Positions 19,199 to 29,170 of a DNA stretch of 64,000 nucleotides are shown piece after piece. The first letter of the stretch is position 1. Every line of letters starts with the position of its first letter. The notes under the pieces were generated by a model, which was given only the letters and a program-made list of their open reading frames with translations, did not search any database and was not told where the DNA came from. The stretch covers positions 2,046,001 to 2,110,000 of the forward strand of contig OY781040.1 in assembly GCA_963676095.1 (NCBI GenBank), given 5' to 3'. This DNA comes from G963676095 sp963676095. GTDB taxonomy: Bacteria; Bacteroidota; Bacteroidia; Bacteroidales; Prolixibacteraceae. Position numbers and translations under genes: made by a program.

Positions 19199-21415
19199 TT
19201 ATTTTTCCACAAAATACCGTAGCTGGTCGAGCATGATGGGCACATCGTCTTTATCGATGCCCTGCTTGATCAACTGAGGTAAATCTTCATCGAATATGTC
19301 CATAAATTCAGTTTCGGAAAATCCGGCTCCTGAAATGGATTTCTTGTAATAATCCAGTGCTGCGTTCCGGTTTCCCATGCTCCACTGGACGTGTCCCATG
19401 TTCATCAGATCGTGTTTATTCGGCTCTTCATCAATAAGTTTCCGGAAATACTTTTCAGCCTGTTCTTTTTTCCCGGTCAGGAAGGAGCACCAACCAATGG
19501 GACGCCACACTTTCTTGTTCCCGGGGGCCAAATATTCCACCTTAAAATAATATTTCAGGGCTTCATCAAACTGGCCCAGTTCCAGCAGACATTGCCCCAC
19601 GTTCAGCAGATTGGTTAAGTCCTGCGGGGCAAGTTTCTCAACCTCTCTGTAATACTCCAGTGCTTTGTCGGGTTGCTTGAGATTCCGGTAGCAAAAGGCA
19701 ATCTTCTTCATGTTCCATAGCCGGTTCAAATCATACAAATCTGCTTTTTGATATAAGCTGAGCGCCTTTTCGAAATTTCCCAGCTTTTGATAACAGAAAG
19801 CAACTTTTTGATAGAGTTCCCCGCTCTCTCCAATGCTTAACAGGTATTTAAAAATGTCAGCTGCCTCATCGAAAAAATTCTTCAGGAAATAATACTCGCC
19901 AATATTTCGGAGTACCTTTTCATCTTCTCTCAAAATACTGCCAAGGGTGATCTTGTTATAAAAATCAAACCGCCAGTTAAAAAAATCCTCAAAATCGCTT
20001 TTCCGCGGATGCAACTTGTAAAAACGGTACAGATCCTGAATATACTGGTTAGAGACAAACTCCTTGTTTGTGACTGGGTTGATCAATTCTTCGTCGTGCT
20101 TTGTTTCATCGAACTGAGCCATTTCCGCCTTTATCCCCTCGGTCAGGAATTCGCGATTCGATTTGGGCAGGTTCCGCAAACTAAAACAAAAGGAGTATTT
20201 ATCTGAATCACAAAAAACAGGCGTTTTGCCTATTATCTCAATAAAAGTCCGGTTAGCCTGGTCTGAAAAATCAATTATCTCGCGGATTTGAGGATTTTCG
20301 ATAAAGAACGGAATGAGCCAGTTGGCAATTTCATTGAAGAACGGGAATGATTTTAGCATCGAAAACGACCCCATAAACACATCGGCTCCTTCCATTTGCA
20401 ATTCGGAAAACTCCTCCATTTTATCCATCAAACCCGGTGCAATTTCTTTCCATTCCGGATTCTTATCATCTGAAAGTCCTTCTTCCATCAAACTCTCGAG
20501 GTTAATCTTATCTTTTAGCAAAGGGCTGATCTTGATCATTTCCGGGAGGATCTCCTCCCGGATCCGCTGCTGAAGCTTCTCGGTCTCTTTACTCCGGATC
20601 ATCTGGACAATAATACCCTCCAGGTTCCGCTTGAATTCAGGATCTTCGTTCAGTATCTTTAATCTATCGGTAATTCCCGTATAAAATGGCATACGGGAAT
20701 CGTACTGATAAAGCGTGATGAGCAAACCGACCAACGCCCGCTGATTGACAGATGCTTCATCCGTAGCGAAAGCATCGAAAAGCAAATTAAACTTAGCTTC
20801 ATCGAAATATCGTCGCAGGCTGAGCGTTATTGCAGAGGCGAGAAACGATTTATACGCAGTCTGAATAGACGGGCTTTTGAAAAATTTTCTTAAAAATCCA
20901 ATTTCCTCTGAATTCAACTGATTGCAAAACCAAACATAATAAAACAACCAGACCATCCGTTCCCGGTGTTTAACAGTTTCATTTAAATTTTCCGAAGCAA
21001 ATTCTTCTTTATTCTCAGCCTGGTCCTGCCCTTTACGTGAATAATAATCCTCCAACTCCGACAGGAAAGATTGAAAATCAGCAACCGGCAGTCCTTTGAA
21101 TGTCCGTTTTTTCTCGTACTCAACAGAAGGTGAATATTTCAAACAAATGGTTTCATTTACCTGGTCGGCCAACTCGAATACCGAAACAATCAGCCGATGA
21201 TACACCTTCTGCCGTTCCGGATCCAGAATACCTTCAACAGTATATTTGAGCATGTACTGATACGTTTGATTCAGTTCCAGCCATTCGTCGTAAAAAATAC
21301 CCAACCCGTTTTTGGCAATCACCTTTTCCAGATGGTCAAAAGCCGGTTTTAGTTTGCGTTCTGCCAGGGCATTGCAAATATCCGTGTATTCTTTATTGAA
21401 TTCTTTGTCTTCCAT
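19199..21415 (-). CDS. Large tetratricopeptide-repeat protein of unknown function
   Basis: The protein is about 738 residues from the ATG at 21415. A longer reading would need a GTG at 21511 and adds a stretch unlike the rest. There is no signal peptide or membrane segment, so it is likely cytosolic. The N-terminal two thirds are helical and of no family I recognise. The C-terminal part (about residues 510-700) holds five or six TPR units, for example KLGNFEKALSLYQKADLYD, KQPDKALEYYREVEKLAP and ELGQFDEALKYYFKVEYLAP. TPRs mediate protein-protein contacts. No partner can be named from the neighbours (feoB operon, GH127 operon). Confidence 0.82.
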   Translation of the reverse strand: MEDKEFNKEYTDICNALAERKLKPAFDHLEKVIAKNGLGIFYDEWLELNQTYQYMLKYTVEGILDPERQKVYHRLIVSVFELADQVNETICLKYSPSVEYEKKRTFKGLPVADFQSFLSELEDYYSRKGQDQAENKEEFASENLNETVKHRERMVWLFYYVWFCNQLNSEEIGFLRKFFKSPSIQTAYKSFLASAITLSLRRYFDEAKFNLLFDAFATDEASVNQRALVGLLITLYQYDSRMPFYTGITDRLKILNEDPEFKRNLEGIIVQMIRSKETEKLQQRIREEILPEMIKISPLLKDKINLESLMEEGLSDDKNPEWKEIAPGLMDKMEEFSELQMEGADVFMGSFSMLKSFPFFNEIANWLIPFFIENPQIREIIDFSDQANRTFIEIIGKTPVFCDSDKYSFCFSLRNLPKSNREFLTEGIKAEMAQFDETKHDEELINPVTNKEFVSNQYIQDLYRFYKLHPRKSDFEDFFNWRFDFYNKITLGSILREDEKVLRNIGEYYFLKNFFDEAADIFKYLLSIGESGELYQKVAFCYQKLGNFEKALSLYQKADLYDLNRLWNMKKIAFCYRNLKQPDKALEYYREVEKLAPQDLTNLLNVGQCLLELGQFDEALKYYFKVEYLAPGNKKVWRPIGWCSFLTGKKEQAEKYFRKLIDEEPNKHDLMNMGHVQWSMGNRNAALDYYKKSISGAGFSETEFMDIFDEDLPQLIKQGIDKDDVPIMLDQLRYFVEK

Positions 21416-21785
21416 AACTGTCGTTGAACCGTAAAATATACAAAAATAGTACTCATCAAAAATCAATCCAACACAAATCTCTGCCAGAAATGCAGAGTTA
21501 ATAAAATCCACCTATTTCCCGGTTTCCTTTTCCTGAAAATGCCAATATTCGATGCAACACGAATCAGATCTCCGGTTTCTAGCTAAATTAACCCTTTTTT
21601 ACATCCTCTCCAACAGTTGTTTTTTTCTCCCAACACTCCTTTTTTAGACACTTCCTGAACAATTATACTAGTTATTTAAACATTTGAGATGGTTTAAAAA
21701 CAAAAAAATAATGTTATTTACATCATAAAACTTATACCTATAAATAAGAAAAGGTTACAGTAAACGAATTTTAATCTTTTGAATC
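21416..21785. other. Upstream region of the glycosidase operon
   Basis: This 370-bp divergent gap holds the TPR gene's upstream sequence and, at 21643-21692, the motif shared with the susC promoter region. The last 90 bp before the ATG are very AT-rich and contain no good TAnnTTTG box, as expected for an activator-dependent promoter. Confidence 0.5.
21643..21692 (+). promoter_or_regulatory. Candidate operator of the hybrid two-component regulator (copy 1)
   Basis: TTTAGACA (21643-21650) is followed after 15 nt by TACTAGTTATTTAAACAT and more (21666-21691). The same two blocks occur upstream of susC at 36843-36880. The 26-nt block matches there at 20 of 26 positions and ends 94 bp before the GH127 ATG. 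Assignment to the regulator at 32441 is inference. Confidence 0.5.
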
Positions 21786-24152
21786 ATGCACATGAAATAC
21801 ATGTACGGAACTCTGGTATTGCTTCTCGCCGGATTACTTTCCTGCACACAAAAAAAGGAAGAAGCAACGATCAGCACGGGTGGACCGGAAGTCATTAAAT
21901 TTAAGGTATTACCTTTCGACCTGAAAGACGTTAAACAACTCGACGGACCTTACGAACATGCAACACAACTCGATATCAAGACGTTGCTTAATTATGAACC
22001 AGACCGCTTCCTGGCAAAATTCAGAGAGGAAGCCGGTTTAAAGCCAAAAGCAGAGAATTATCATGGATGGGAGGCTGAAACACTGGCAGGCCATAGTCTC
22101 GGGCACTATATGAATGCCATTAGCCTGATGTATGTAACAACAGGAGACCCGGAATTTTTAAGACGAGCAAATTACATTGTCGATGAGCTCGACACTTGTC
22201 AGAAAGCTAATGGCGATGGTTATATCGGCGCCTTTACAAACGGACAAAAAATTCTGGAAGATGAGGTAGCGAAAGGAGATATCAGGGCCAGGGGATTCGA
22301 TCTGAACGGATTGTGGTCACCGTTTTATACCATTCATAAAATTATGGACGGTCTATTTCATGTTTATAAATATTGCGGGAACAAAAAAGCCCTCGAAATC
22401 GAAACAAAATTTGCCGATTGGGTCGGAACTGTAATTCAAAACCTGAATGAAGAACAGGTGCAAAAAATGCTCAACTGTGAATTCGGGGGAATGAACGAAG
22501 CCCTGGCTGAACTTTACGGAAACACGGGAAACAAAAAATACCTTGAGTTCTCGGAGGTTTTCCAGCACAAAGCGATTATAGACCCGATTACTGAAGGTAA
22601 AGATATTCTGAACGGTAAACACTGCAACACTCAAATACCCAAATTTCTGGGACTTGCACGACGCTATGAGTTAACCGGAAACAAAGCCGACTCGACAGGA
22701 GCGGTAAACTTCTGGAATATAATGGTCCATCACCATGCCTATGTAGCCGGAGACTTCGACAACTACGAATATCTGAATGCCCCGGATTCCCTTAATGACC
22801 AGCTAAGTAATAATACAGCCGAAACCTGCTGCGTTTATAATATGCTGAAATTATCCAGGCACCTGTTCGACTGGACGGCATCTCCGGAAGTAATGGACTA
22901 TTACGAACGGGCACTGATCAATCATATCTTATCGTCGCAGCACCCGGAAACCGGAGAAGTTATATACAACCTCTCACTCGATATGGGAGGGTTTAAGGAA
23001 TATCAGGATCCTTATTCCTTTACCTGCTGTGTGGGAACGGGAATGGAAAACCACGCCAAATACGGAAAAAATATCTTCTACCATTCCAGTGAAGCCCTGT
23101 ATATAGCCCAGTTTATCGGAGCTGAAGTCAACTGGAAAGAAAAAGGGATCAGGCTCCGCCAGACCACAATGTTCCCAGAGGAGGAAGGGACGACGTTGGA
23201 AGTAATCTCTGACAGCCTTGAATCCGCTCGTTTTTCCCTGAAAGTACGTTATCCCTTCTGGGCGAGAAAAGGGATGCAGGTCGTTGTTAACGGAAAAGAG
23301 ATCAAAACAAAAGGAAAACCCGGCAGCTTTGTCGATTTGGGCGGCAAATGGAGAAACGGCGACCGGATAGAAATCAAATTCCCGTTTTCTCTCCGGATCG
23401 AAACCATGCCCGACAACAAAAGCCGTATTGCCATTTTCAACGGACCGCTGCTGCTGGCCGGATATCTGGGACCGCTTGACGATCCGAATGCCACTGATCC
23501 GATGTATGTACCTGTACTGATGACTAAAGATACAGTACCTGAACACTGGTTAATCCCGGTCGAAGGAGAGAAAAACACATTTAAGACATCAAAGGTTGCT
23601 TATCCAAGAGATGTGGAACTGAAACCGTTCTATCGCACCCAGGACTGTCACTACACGGTTTACTGGGATACGTACACCGATCAGGAATGGAAACAATACC
23701 AACAGGAATATGAGGAAAAGATGCGCCAGCAAAAAGAACTGGAACAAAAAACAACAGACCTTTTCAGATTTGGCGAAATGCAACCGGAGCGGGACCATAA
23801 CTTCAAAGATGAAAAATCATGGGTCGGCGAATATAAATCGAAGAAATACCGTGAAGCAGACCGCGGCGGATGGATCTCCTTTGTTATGAAGGTAAAAAAC
23901 AACGGCCCATCTGCATTGGTCTTCGAATATTGGGGCGGGTTCAGCGGTTCCAGAACATTCGACATTCTTGTTGACGGGAAAGTGATCGGTACGGAAAATA
24001 TTTCCAATAAAAAACCTGGAAAATTTTTCTATGAAACTTATCCGGTACCTGCCGCCCTGACAAAGAATAAAAACAAAATCGACGTGAAGGTTATTCCTCA
24101 CGACGGGCATCGTGCCGGACCTGTATTTTCGGTAAGGACAGTAGTAAAATGA
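21786..24152 (+). CDS. GH127 (DUF1680) beta-L-arabinofuranosidase, lipoprotein
   Basis: The 788-residue protein has a lipoprotein signal (LLSC, Cys20) followed by TQKKEE, similar to the surface-export signal of Bacteroidetes lipoproteins. The (alpha/alpha)6 catalytic domain (about 35-520) keeps the Zn-cysteine site of GH127: Glu346 and Cys348 in ETCCVYNM and Cys414-Cys415 in FTCCVGTGMENH, equivalent to Glu338, Cys340, Cys417 and Cys418 of HypBA1. HypBA1 releases beta-1,2-linked L-arabinofuranose from hydroxyproline-linked oligoarabinosides. A C-terminal beta-sandwich (about 660-788, SRTFDILVDGKVIG) looks like an accessory domain. Its stop overlaps the GH43 start (ATGA), so it is the first gene of an operon. 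Confidence 0.9.
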   Translation: MHMKYMYGTLVLLLAGLLSCTQKKEEATISTGGPEVIKFKVLPFDLKDVKQLDGPYEHATQLDIKTLLNYEPDRFLAKFREEAGLKPKAENYHGWEAETLAGHSLGHYMNAISLMYVTTGDPEFLRRANYIVDELDTCQKANGDGYIGAFTNGQKILEDEVAKGDIRARGFDLNGLWSPFYTIHKIMDGLFHVYKYCGNKKALEIETKFADWVGTVIQNLNEEQVQKMLNCEFGGMNEALAELYGNTGNKKYLEFSEVFQHKAIIDPITEGKDILNGKHCNTQIPKFLGLARRYELTGNKADSTGAVNFWNIMVHHHAYVAGDFDNYEYLNAPDSLNDQLSNNTAETCCVYNMLKLSRHLFDWTASPEVMDYYERALINHILSSQHPETGEVIYNLSLDMGGFKEYQDPYSFTCCVGTGMENHAKYGKNIFYHSSEALYIAQFIGAEVNWKEKGIRLRQTTMFPEEEGTTLEVISDSLESARFSLKVRYPFWARKGMQVVVNGKEIKTKGKPGSFVDLGGKWRNGDRIEIKFPFSLRIETMPDNKSRIAIFNGPLLLAGYLGPLDDPNATDPMYVPVLMTKDTVPEHWLIPVEGEKNTFKTSKVAYPRDVELKPFYRTQDCHYTVYWDTYTDQEWKQYQQEYEEKMRQQKELEQKTTDLFRFGEMQPERDHNFKDEKSWVGEYKSKKYREADRGGWISFVMKVKNNGPSALVFEYWGGFSGSRTFDILVDGKVIGTENISNKKPGKFFYETYPVPAALTKNKNKIDVKVIPHDGHRAGPVFSVRTVVK

Positions 24153-26347
24153 AACAATTGCAAATACCGGTTTATTTAATTCTGCTTCTCCTATTTTCAC
24201 TAAAAGGAACAGCCGGAAAAAAGGTCGCGACATATACCAACCCCGGGAACGGGAACCCGCTGCTGCCTGGTTATTTTGCCGATCCTACCGCAAAAAAATT
24301 CGGTGACACGTACTATATCTATGCAACAACCGACGGGATCAAACTGGCTTCCGGTGAGCCTCAGGTGTGGATCAGCAAGGATTTTGTAAACTGGTATAAT
24401 TATGAGATGGATATCAGGCTCCCCAAAGGGCTGACCAACTGTTGGGCACCCGACGTACTGCAAGCGAAAGATGGCCGGTACTATTACTTCACGGGGAACT
24501 GTCAGTTTGGCTGCAATATTTACGGCTATGTTTCAGATTCCCCGATAGGACCATGGACCCCGCTCAATGGGGGAAAACCGATAATTCCTGCCGGAACCGG
24601 AAAAAAAGACCTGCCCGCTCTCGATGCACAGTTTCTCCAGGACGACGACGGCTCCGTCACCGCATTCTTCGGAACATGGTGCACTTCATTCGGAGGGCTG
24701 GGATGGGCTGATATCGATCCCGGAAAAATGGATTCAGTGCAAAGCGAAGGTTATATCCCGGCGGAACAACTCCCCGGGGTATTCGAAGCGGCTTATCCGG
24801 TGGAAAGAGATAGCATTTACTTTCTCATGTACTCGTCCGGCGATTGCAGGCATAGCAGTTATGCCGTTCATTATGCATGGGCAAAGAACAAGTATGGCCC
24901 CTACCATTACGGGGCAAATAACCCGATACTCTCGAGCTCCGGTGACGGTACAACAGACGGGCCCGGACATCATTCCATTATCCGGGTGGATGACAACTAT
25001 TATATTGTTTATCACCGCCATGACAATCCGCACAGTACAGGAGGCGAGTTCCGTCAGGTTTGTGCAGACAAACTTATTTTTAGGAACGACAGTACCATCG
25101 AAAAAATCATGCCGACCCACACAGGGACCGGTTTTCTTGGGAAAGACCAAATTCCTTTTAAAAATATAGCCTTTCAGTCTACAACAAAGGCAACATCATT
25201 TTACCGCCTCGTTTCCGGGCCGACCCGTTACCAGGAAAAAGGAACAGATTACTGCTACCTTCCCGGATATGCCGTTGATGATAATAACGGGACAATGTGG
25301 AAGGCTTCTTCATCGAAAATGCCACAATCGCTGGTGACCGACCTGGGAAGCGTCAAAAGAATAAAAAGGATCATGACCCAGTTCGAGTACCCGACATTCT
25401 ACTATCAGTACTCAATTGAAGTTTCGGACGACAGCACCACCTGGCGTTTGTTTTCCGATAAAACAGGAAACAGGAAAAGCGGTTCTCCAATGATCGACGA
25501 CCACAATACAACGGCCAGGTATGTTAAGATAACCGTTTCCGGAACGGAAAAACCAGGTATGTTTGCCGCTATATGGAACATCAAAATTTATGATCAGTAT
25601 TTTGGGGTCCCCCCGTTCAGGAATAAAGAATCGGACGAAGGGCCCGGAGCATCCGGAAAAGGCAGGCTCCTTGTCGATTTTAATGTAAAAGATGAAAAAA
25701 CAGGACCTTCTTTCAAAATAAAAAATAAAGGTAACCTGGGCGGAGAATTCACAGGCACCGGTACTCCTCATATAGAAATTGTCAATGGCATAAAATCGCT
25801 TAAACTGGACGGGAAAAGTTATTTCACCCTTTCAAAAGATGCCCCGGAAAGCCTGGGCTGGAACTCCGCGTTCACTGCGGCGGCCTGGGTTCTTTGTCCT
25901 GAACCGGGATTAGGTGAATGCATATTGACCTGGACCTCGCGCGAAAACATGCTGCAGGCCTCCTATGCAGCCATGATGTACGGGAATGGGAATTACGGGG
26001 CCATCGCACACGGAGACGGGGCCGTAGACCTTCCATTCAGAAATTTGCCCGCAAAAGGAAACTGGCACCACCTGGCCGTAACCTTTGACGGAATGCGCGA
26101 ACAGGTTTATGTTGACGGGGAACAGGATAACCAACAACCGATCAGTTTGTTCGTGCAAAACGGGAAGATCATGATCGGAGCCTCGGGCGAAGATTCCGAA
26201 AACTACCAGGGACTGATTGCCAGTGTCAGATTGTACGACGGGTTTCTTTCAGGCAGGGAGGTAAAACAGCTGATGGAACAAACAAAACCGGATGGGCTGG
26301 AGAATCAGCTCATTGATCAGCAGTCCGGAATACAGACAAAACAATAG
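24149..26347 (+). CDS. GH43-family arabinosidase/xylosidase with CBM32-like and LamG domains
   Basis: The 732-residue secreted enzyme has a signal peptide (about 1-23) and a five-bladed GH43 propeller to about residue 330. The acid residues are visible: Asp45 (base, FADPTAKKF), Asp159 (ALDAQF) and Glu213 (GVFEAAYPV). A discoidin/CBM32-like domain follows (about 360-490, KRIKRIMTQFEYPTFYYQYS with EVSDDSTTW), then a concanavalin-type LamG domain (about 510-720, FTAAAWVLCPEP, WHHLAVTFDG). GH43 enzymes remove alpha-L-arabinofuranosyl or beta-xylosyl units. Next to GH127 an arabinofuranose target is likely. Translation is coupled to GH127 by a 4-nt overlap. Confidence 0.88.
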   Translation: MKQLQIPVYLILLLLFSLKGTAGKKVATYTNPGNGNPLLPGYFADPTAKKFGDTYYIYATTDGIKLASGEPQVWISKDFVNWYNYEMDIRLPKGLTNCWAPDVLQAKDGRYYYFTGNCQFGCNIYGYVSDSPIGPWTPLNGGKPIIPAGTGKKDLPALDAQFLQDDDGSVTAFFGTWCTSFGGLGWADIDPGKMDSVQSEGYIPAEQLPGVFEAAYPVERDSIYFLMYSSGDCRHSSYAVHYAWAKNKYGPYHYGANNPILSSSGDGTTDGPGHHSIIRVDDNYYIVYHRHDNPHSTGGEFRQVCADKLIFRNDSTIEKIMPTHTGTGFLGKDQIPFKNIAFQSTTKATSFYRLVSGPTRYQEKGTDYCYLPGYAVDDNNGTMWKASSSKMPQSLVTDLGSVKRIKRIMTQFEYPTFYYQYSIEVSDDSTTWRLFSDKTGNRKSGSPMIDDHNTTARYVKITVSGTEKPGMFAAIWNIKIYDQYFGVPPFRNKESDEGPGASGKGRLLVDFNVKDEKTGPSFKIKNKGNLGGEFTGTGTPHIEIVNGIKSLKLDGKSYFTLSKDAPESLGWNSAFTAAAWVLCPEPGLGECILTWTSRENMLQASYAAMMYGNGNYGAIAHGDGAVDLPFRNLPAKGNWHHLAVTFDGMREQVYVDGEQDNQQPISLFVQNGKIMIGASGEDSENYQGLIASVRLYDGFLSGREVKQLMEQTKPDGLENQLIDQQSGIQTKQ

Positions 26348-26370
26348 AGAAGATTAAAATAGACAGACAC

Positions 26371-29124
26371 ATGCATATGAAAAAAAAGATAATTACAGGA
26401 CTTGCAGTTACCAAATCAATGGAAAAAGCAGTTTATTACTTCCTTCTTCTGTTGTGCCTTTTCCCGGTAATTCCGGGATTTCCGCAGGAAAACATGAAAA
26501 ATCCGGAGAAAGAGACTCCCGGATTGGCAAGTGGGGTGATGGATTTCTCCACACCAGCAATTGACCTTCAGCTGTTAAAATCGTCGCAAACAGTTTCAGA
26601 ACTGAAATCACAGGGAGAAAACGGGTTCGATTTTACGCCGCACGACCGTATGGGAACCAGAATTGGCAATGGCTTTTATTACCTCGGAGACATCAACCTG
26701 CGGCTAAAAACTGGAACCGACAACGACTGGATTTCTTATTCCTCCGCATGGAAAAGAGCCCCGGTAGAAGCCCTGCCATCCGGCAATTCCGCAATTCTTT
26801 CCGCTGCCAGTCTTGCAACTACTTTTCCTTCCGGTTTTCCTCTCGAGGTTAACCGCTACTGGCAAAAAGAGGGAGATCACCTGCTACTTCGTTTCGTCCT
26901 GAAAAACAAAACCGACAAGGATATCGAAATCGGAGCGTTGGGGATCCCGATGATCTTCAATAACGACATAGACAGAAAAACGCTGGAAGAAGCCCATGCC
27001 CAAAATGTTTTTTATGATCCTTATATCGGGAAAGATGCCGGGTACCTCCAGGTTACACGCTTAAACGGAGAAGGCCCTGTACTGCTTGTCCTTCCATGGA
27101 AAAAATCCCCCTTTGAAGCTTATCGTCCCCTGCTCGACGACCCCACCCCCAGGGGAATTACCTTCGAAGGATTTCATGAATGGATGATCCATACGAAGGC
27201 GTACGCAGAAAACGAATGGAAAGGCGTACGCCCCTGGAATCAGCCTACCTCTAAAATACTGGTCCCTGGCGAAGAATATCAGGTTGGCGTGGAATTTGTC
27301 CTGGCCGGATCGGTCAGGGACATCGAAAATACGCTCCAAAAGTACCACAGGCCTGTAGCTATTGGGGTTCCCGGTTATGTCCTTCCCGAAGATGTCGACG
27401 GGTTACTGTTTTTAAAAAATGACGAAGAATTGAAAAAGGTTTCATCAGATCCACAGGGAGCTTTGGAAGTTAGCTATCTAACGACAACGCCAACCGGATG
27501 GAAAAAATATAGTGTACATGGGAAGAAATGGGGTCGGGCCCGGCTGACCCTTAGCTGGGGAAACGGGTCCGAACAAACCATCAGCTATAAAGTGATCAAG
27601 CCGGAGGCAGAAGTAATATCGGACAACGGAGACTTCTTAATGTCAAAGCAATGGTACGAAAACAATGACGACCAGTTTGGAAGAAGTCCTTCGGTTATTA
27701 CCTATGACTATGAAGCGAAAAAGCAGGTTACGCAAAATTCCAGGGCCTGGATTGCCGGGCTGAGTGACGAAGGTGGGGCAGGAAGCTGGCTGAACGCAAT
27801 CATGAAGCAACTGATTGAGCCCGATCCAAAGGAACTCAAAATGCTGGGAACTTTCGTCGACAAGACAATCTGGGGAGGGATTCAGTATAACCAGGGTGAA
27901 AACAAATACGGGGTACGGAAAAGCATGTTCTATTATGAACCGGACTCCATGCCTGCCGGAACATACAGCGATACAGTCAACTACAAGACCTGGGCGGCCT
28001 GGCCAAAGAAAGAAGCAGAATCGGTCGGACGTTCTTACAACTATCCTCACGTTGCAGCTGCTTACTGGGTAATGTACCGTCTGGCACGGAACTATAACGG
28101 GCTGGTTACACAAAATTCATGGAACTGGTACCTCGAAAACGCATTCCACACGGCCATGGCTATGGTAAGCCTGGCCCCCTACTATGCCCAGTTCGGGCAA
28201 ATGGAAGGGACCGTTTTCCTGTTGATCCTTAAAGATCTGAAAGCGGAAGGAATGACAGACCTGGCAGCACAGCTTGAAGAGGCCATGAAATCACGCGCTT
28301 TGGAGTGGGCCTCGCTTGAATTTCCATTCGGAAGTGAGATGCCCTGGGACTCGACCGGACAGGAAGAGGTCTACATGTGGTCCGACTATTTCGGGTTCCC
28401 GGAAAAGGCACTGGTTACCATCAGGGCTATCCTGGCTTACATGCCCGCCATCCCAAGCTGGGCATACAACGGGAATGCCCGCCGGTACTGGGATTTTCTT
28501 TATGGCGGAAAACTTCAGCGGATCGAACGGATGATCCATCATTACGGATCGGCACTGAACGCAATCCCTGTGCTGAATGAATACCGGCATGAACCTGACG
28601 ATACCTACCTGCTCCGTGTCGGATACGGAGGGCTCATGGGTTCTGTCTCCAATATCACCGAGGATGGTTTTGCACCCTGCGCGTTCCATTCCTTCCCTTC
28701 AACATTAAAAAATGATGGTATTTCGGGCGATTACGGTTCCGGCTTTTTCGGATATGCTGTAAATACAGCTACTTTTATCACAAATGACAAGGAGTTGGGA
28801 TGGCTGGCCTTTGGAGGCAACCTGAAAGAAAGGGGGGACTGGATCGAAACCGAAGTCACAACTGCCGCCAGGTCACGCGTATTCATTGCCGCAGCCAGGA
28901 TATGGCTGACTTTGGATGCGGGTAAGTTCACCCATATTAGTTATAACAAACGTACGAGTGAGGTAAAAGTCACGCTGGATAAAGCCAACGGCTTTACGCC
29001 CAACGCACTTCTCCGGATAGAAGGGAACCGCCCTCCGGAACAGTTGTCCGCGAAATATCAAAAAAACAACCGCGGGGCGTACCTGATCCCGCTCAAAAAT
29101 AAATCGGTGGAAGTAATCCTGTAA
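26371..29124 (+). CDS. Secreted protein, probable DUF5695-type, glycosidase-like
   Basis: The 917-residue protein has an N-terminal signal segment (hydrophobic run MEKAVYYFLLLLCLFPV with cleavage near GFPQE). The first ATG (26371) lies 16 codons before that run, so either Met may be used. The first 330 residues look like a beta-sandwich (HDRMGTRIGNGFYYLGDINL). A small beta domain follows, and residues about 470-800 look like a helical six-hairpin barrel (YPHVAAAYWVMYRLARNY, EEVYMWSDYFGFPEKAL, IMVHHYGSALNAIP-like). I associate this with DUF5695 from memory, not from a search. No catalytic residue is established. The operon places it in glycan or glycoprotein breakdown. Confidence 0.7.
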   Translation: MHMKKKIITGLAVTKSMEKAVYYFLLLLCLFPVIPGFPQENMKNPEKETPGLASGVMDFSTPAIDLQLLKSSQTVSELKSQGENGFDFTPHDRMGTRIGNGFYYLGDINLRLKTGTDNDWISYSSAWKRAPVEALPSGNSAILSAASLATTFPSGFPLEVNRYWQKEGDHLLLRFVLKNKTDKDIEIGALGIPMIFNNDIDRKTLEEAHAQNVFYDPYIGKDAGYLQVTRLNGEGPVLLVLPWKKSPFEAYRPLLDDPTPRGITFEGFHEWMIHTKAYAENEWKGVRPWNQPTSKILVPGEEYQVGVEFVLAGSVRDIENTLQKYHRPVAIGVPGYVLPEDVDGLLFLKNDEELKKVSSDPQGALEVSYLTTTPTGWKKYSVHGKKWGRARLTLSWGNGSEQTISYKVIKPEAEVISDNGDFLMSKQWYENNDDQFGRSPSVITYDYEAKKQVTQNSRAWIAGLSDEGGAGSWLNAIMKQLIEPDPKELKMLGTFVDKTIWGGIQYNQGENKYGVRKSMFYYEPDSMPAGTYSDTVNYKTWAAWPKKEAESVGRSYNYPHVAAAYWVMYRLARNYNGLVTQNSWNWYLENAFHTAMAMVSLAPYYAQFGQMEGTVFLLILKDLKAEGMTDLAAQLEEAMKSRALEWASLEFPFGSEMPWDSTGQEEVYMWSDYFGFPEKALVTIRAILAYMPAIPSWAYNGNARRYWDFLYGGKLQRIERMIHHYGSALNAIPVLNEYRHEPDDTYLLRVGYGGLMGSVSNITEDGFAPCAFHSFPSTLKNDGISGDYGSGFFGYAVNTATFITNDKELGWLAFGGNLKERGDWIETEVTTAARSRVFIAAARIWLTLDAGKFTHISYNKRTSEVKVTLDKANGFTPNALLRIEGNRPPEQLSAKYQKNNRGAYLIPLKNKSVEVIL

Positions 29125-29170
29125 ATCAAAAGAATAAATGCGATTGATTATCAATATTAACCGAAACAAC

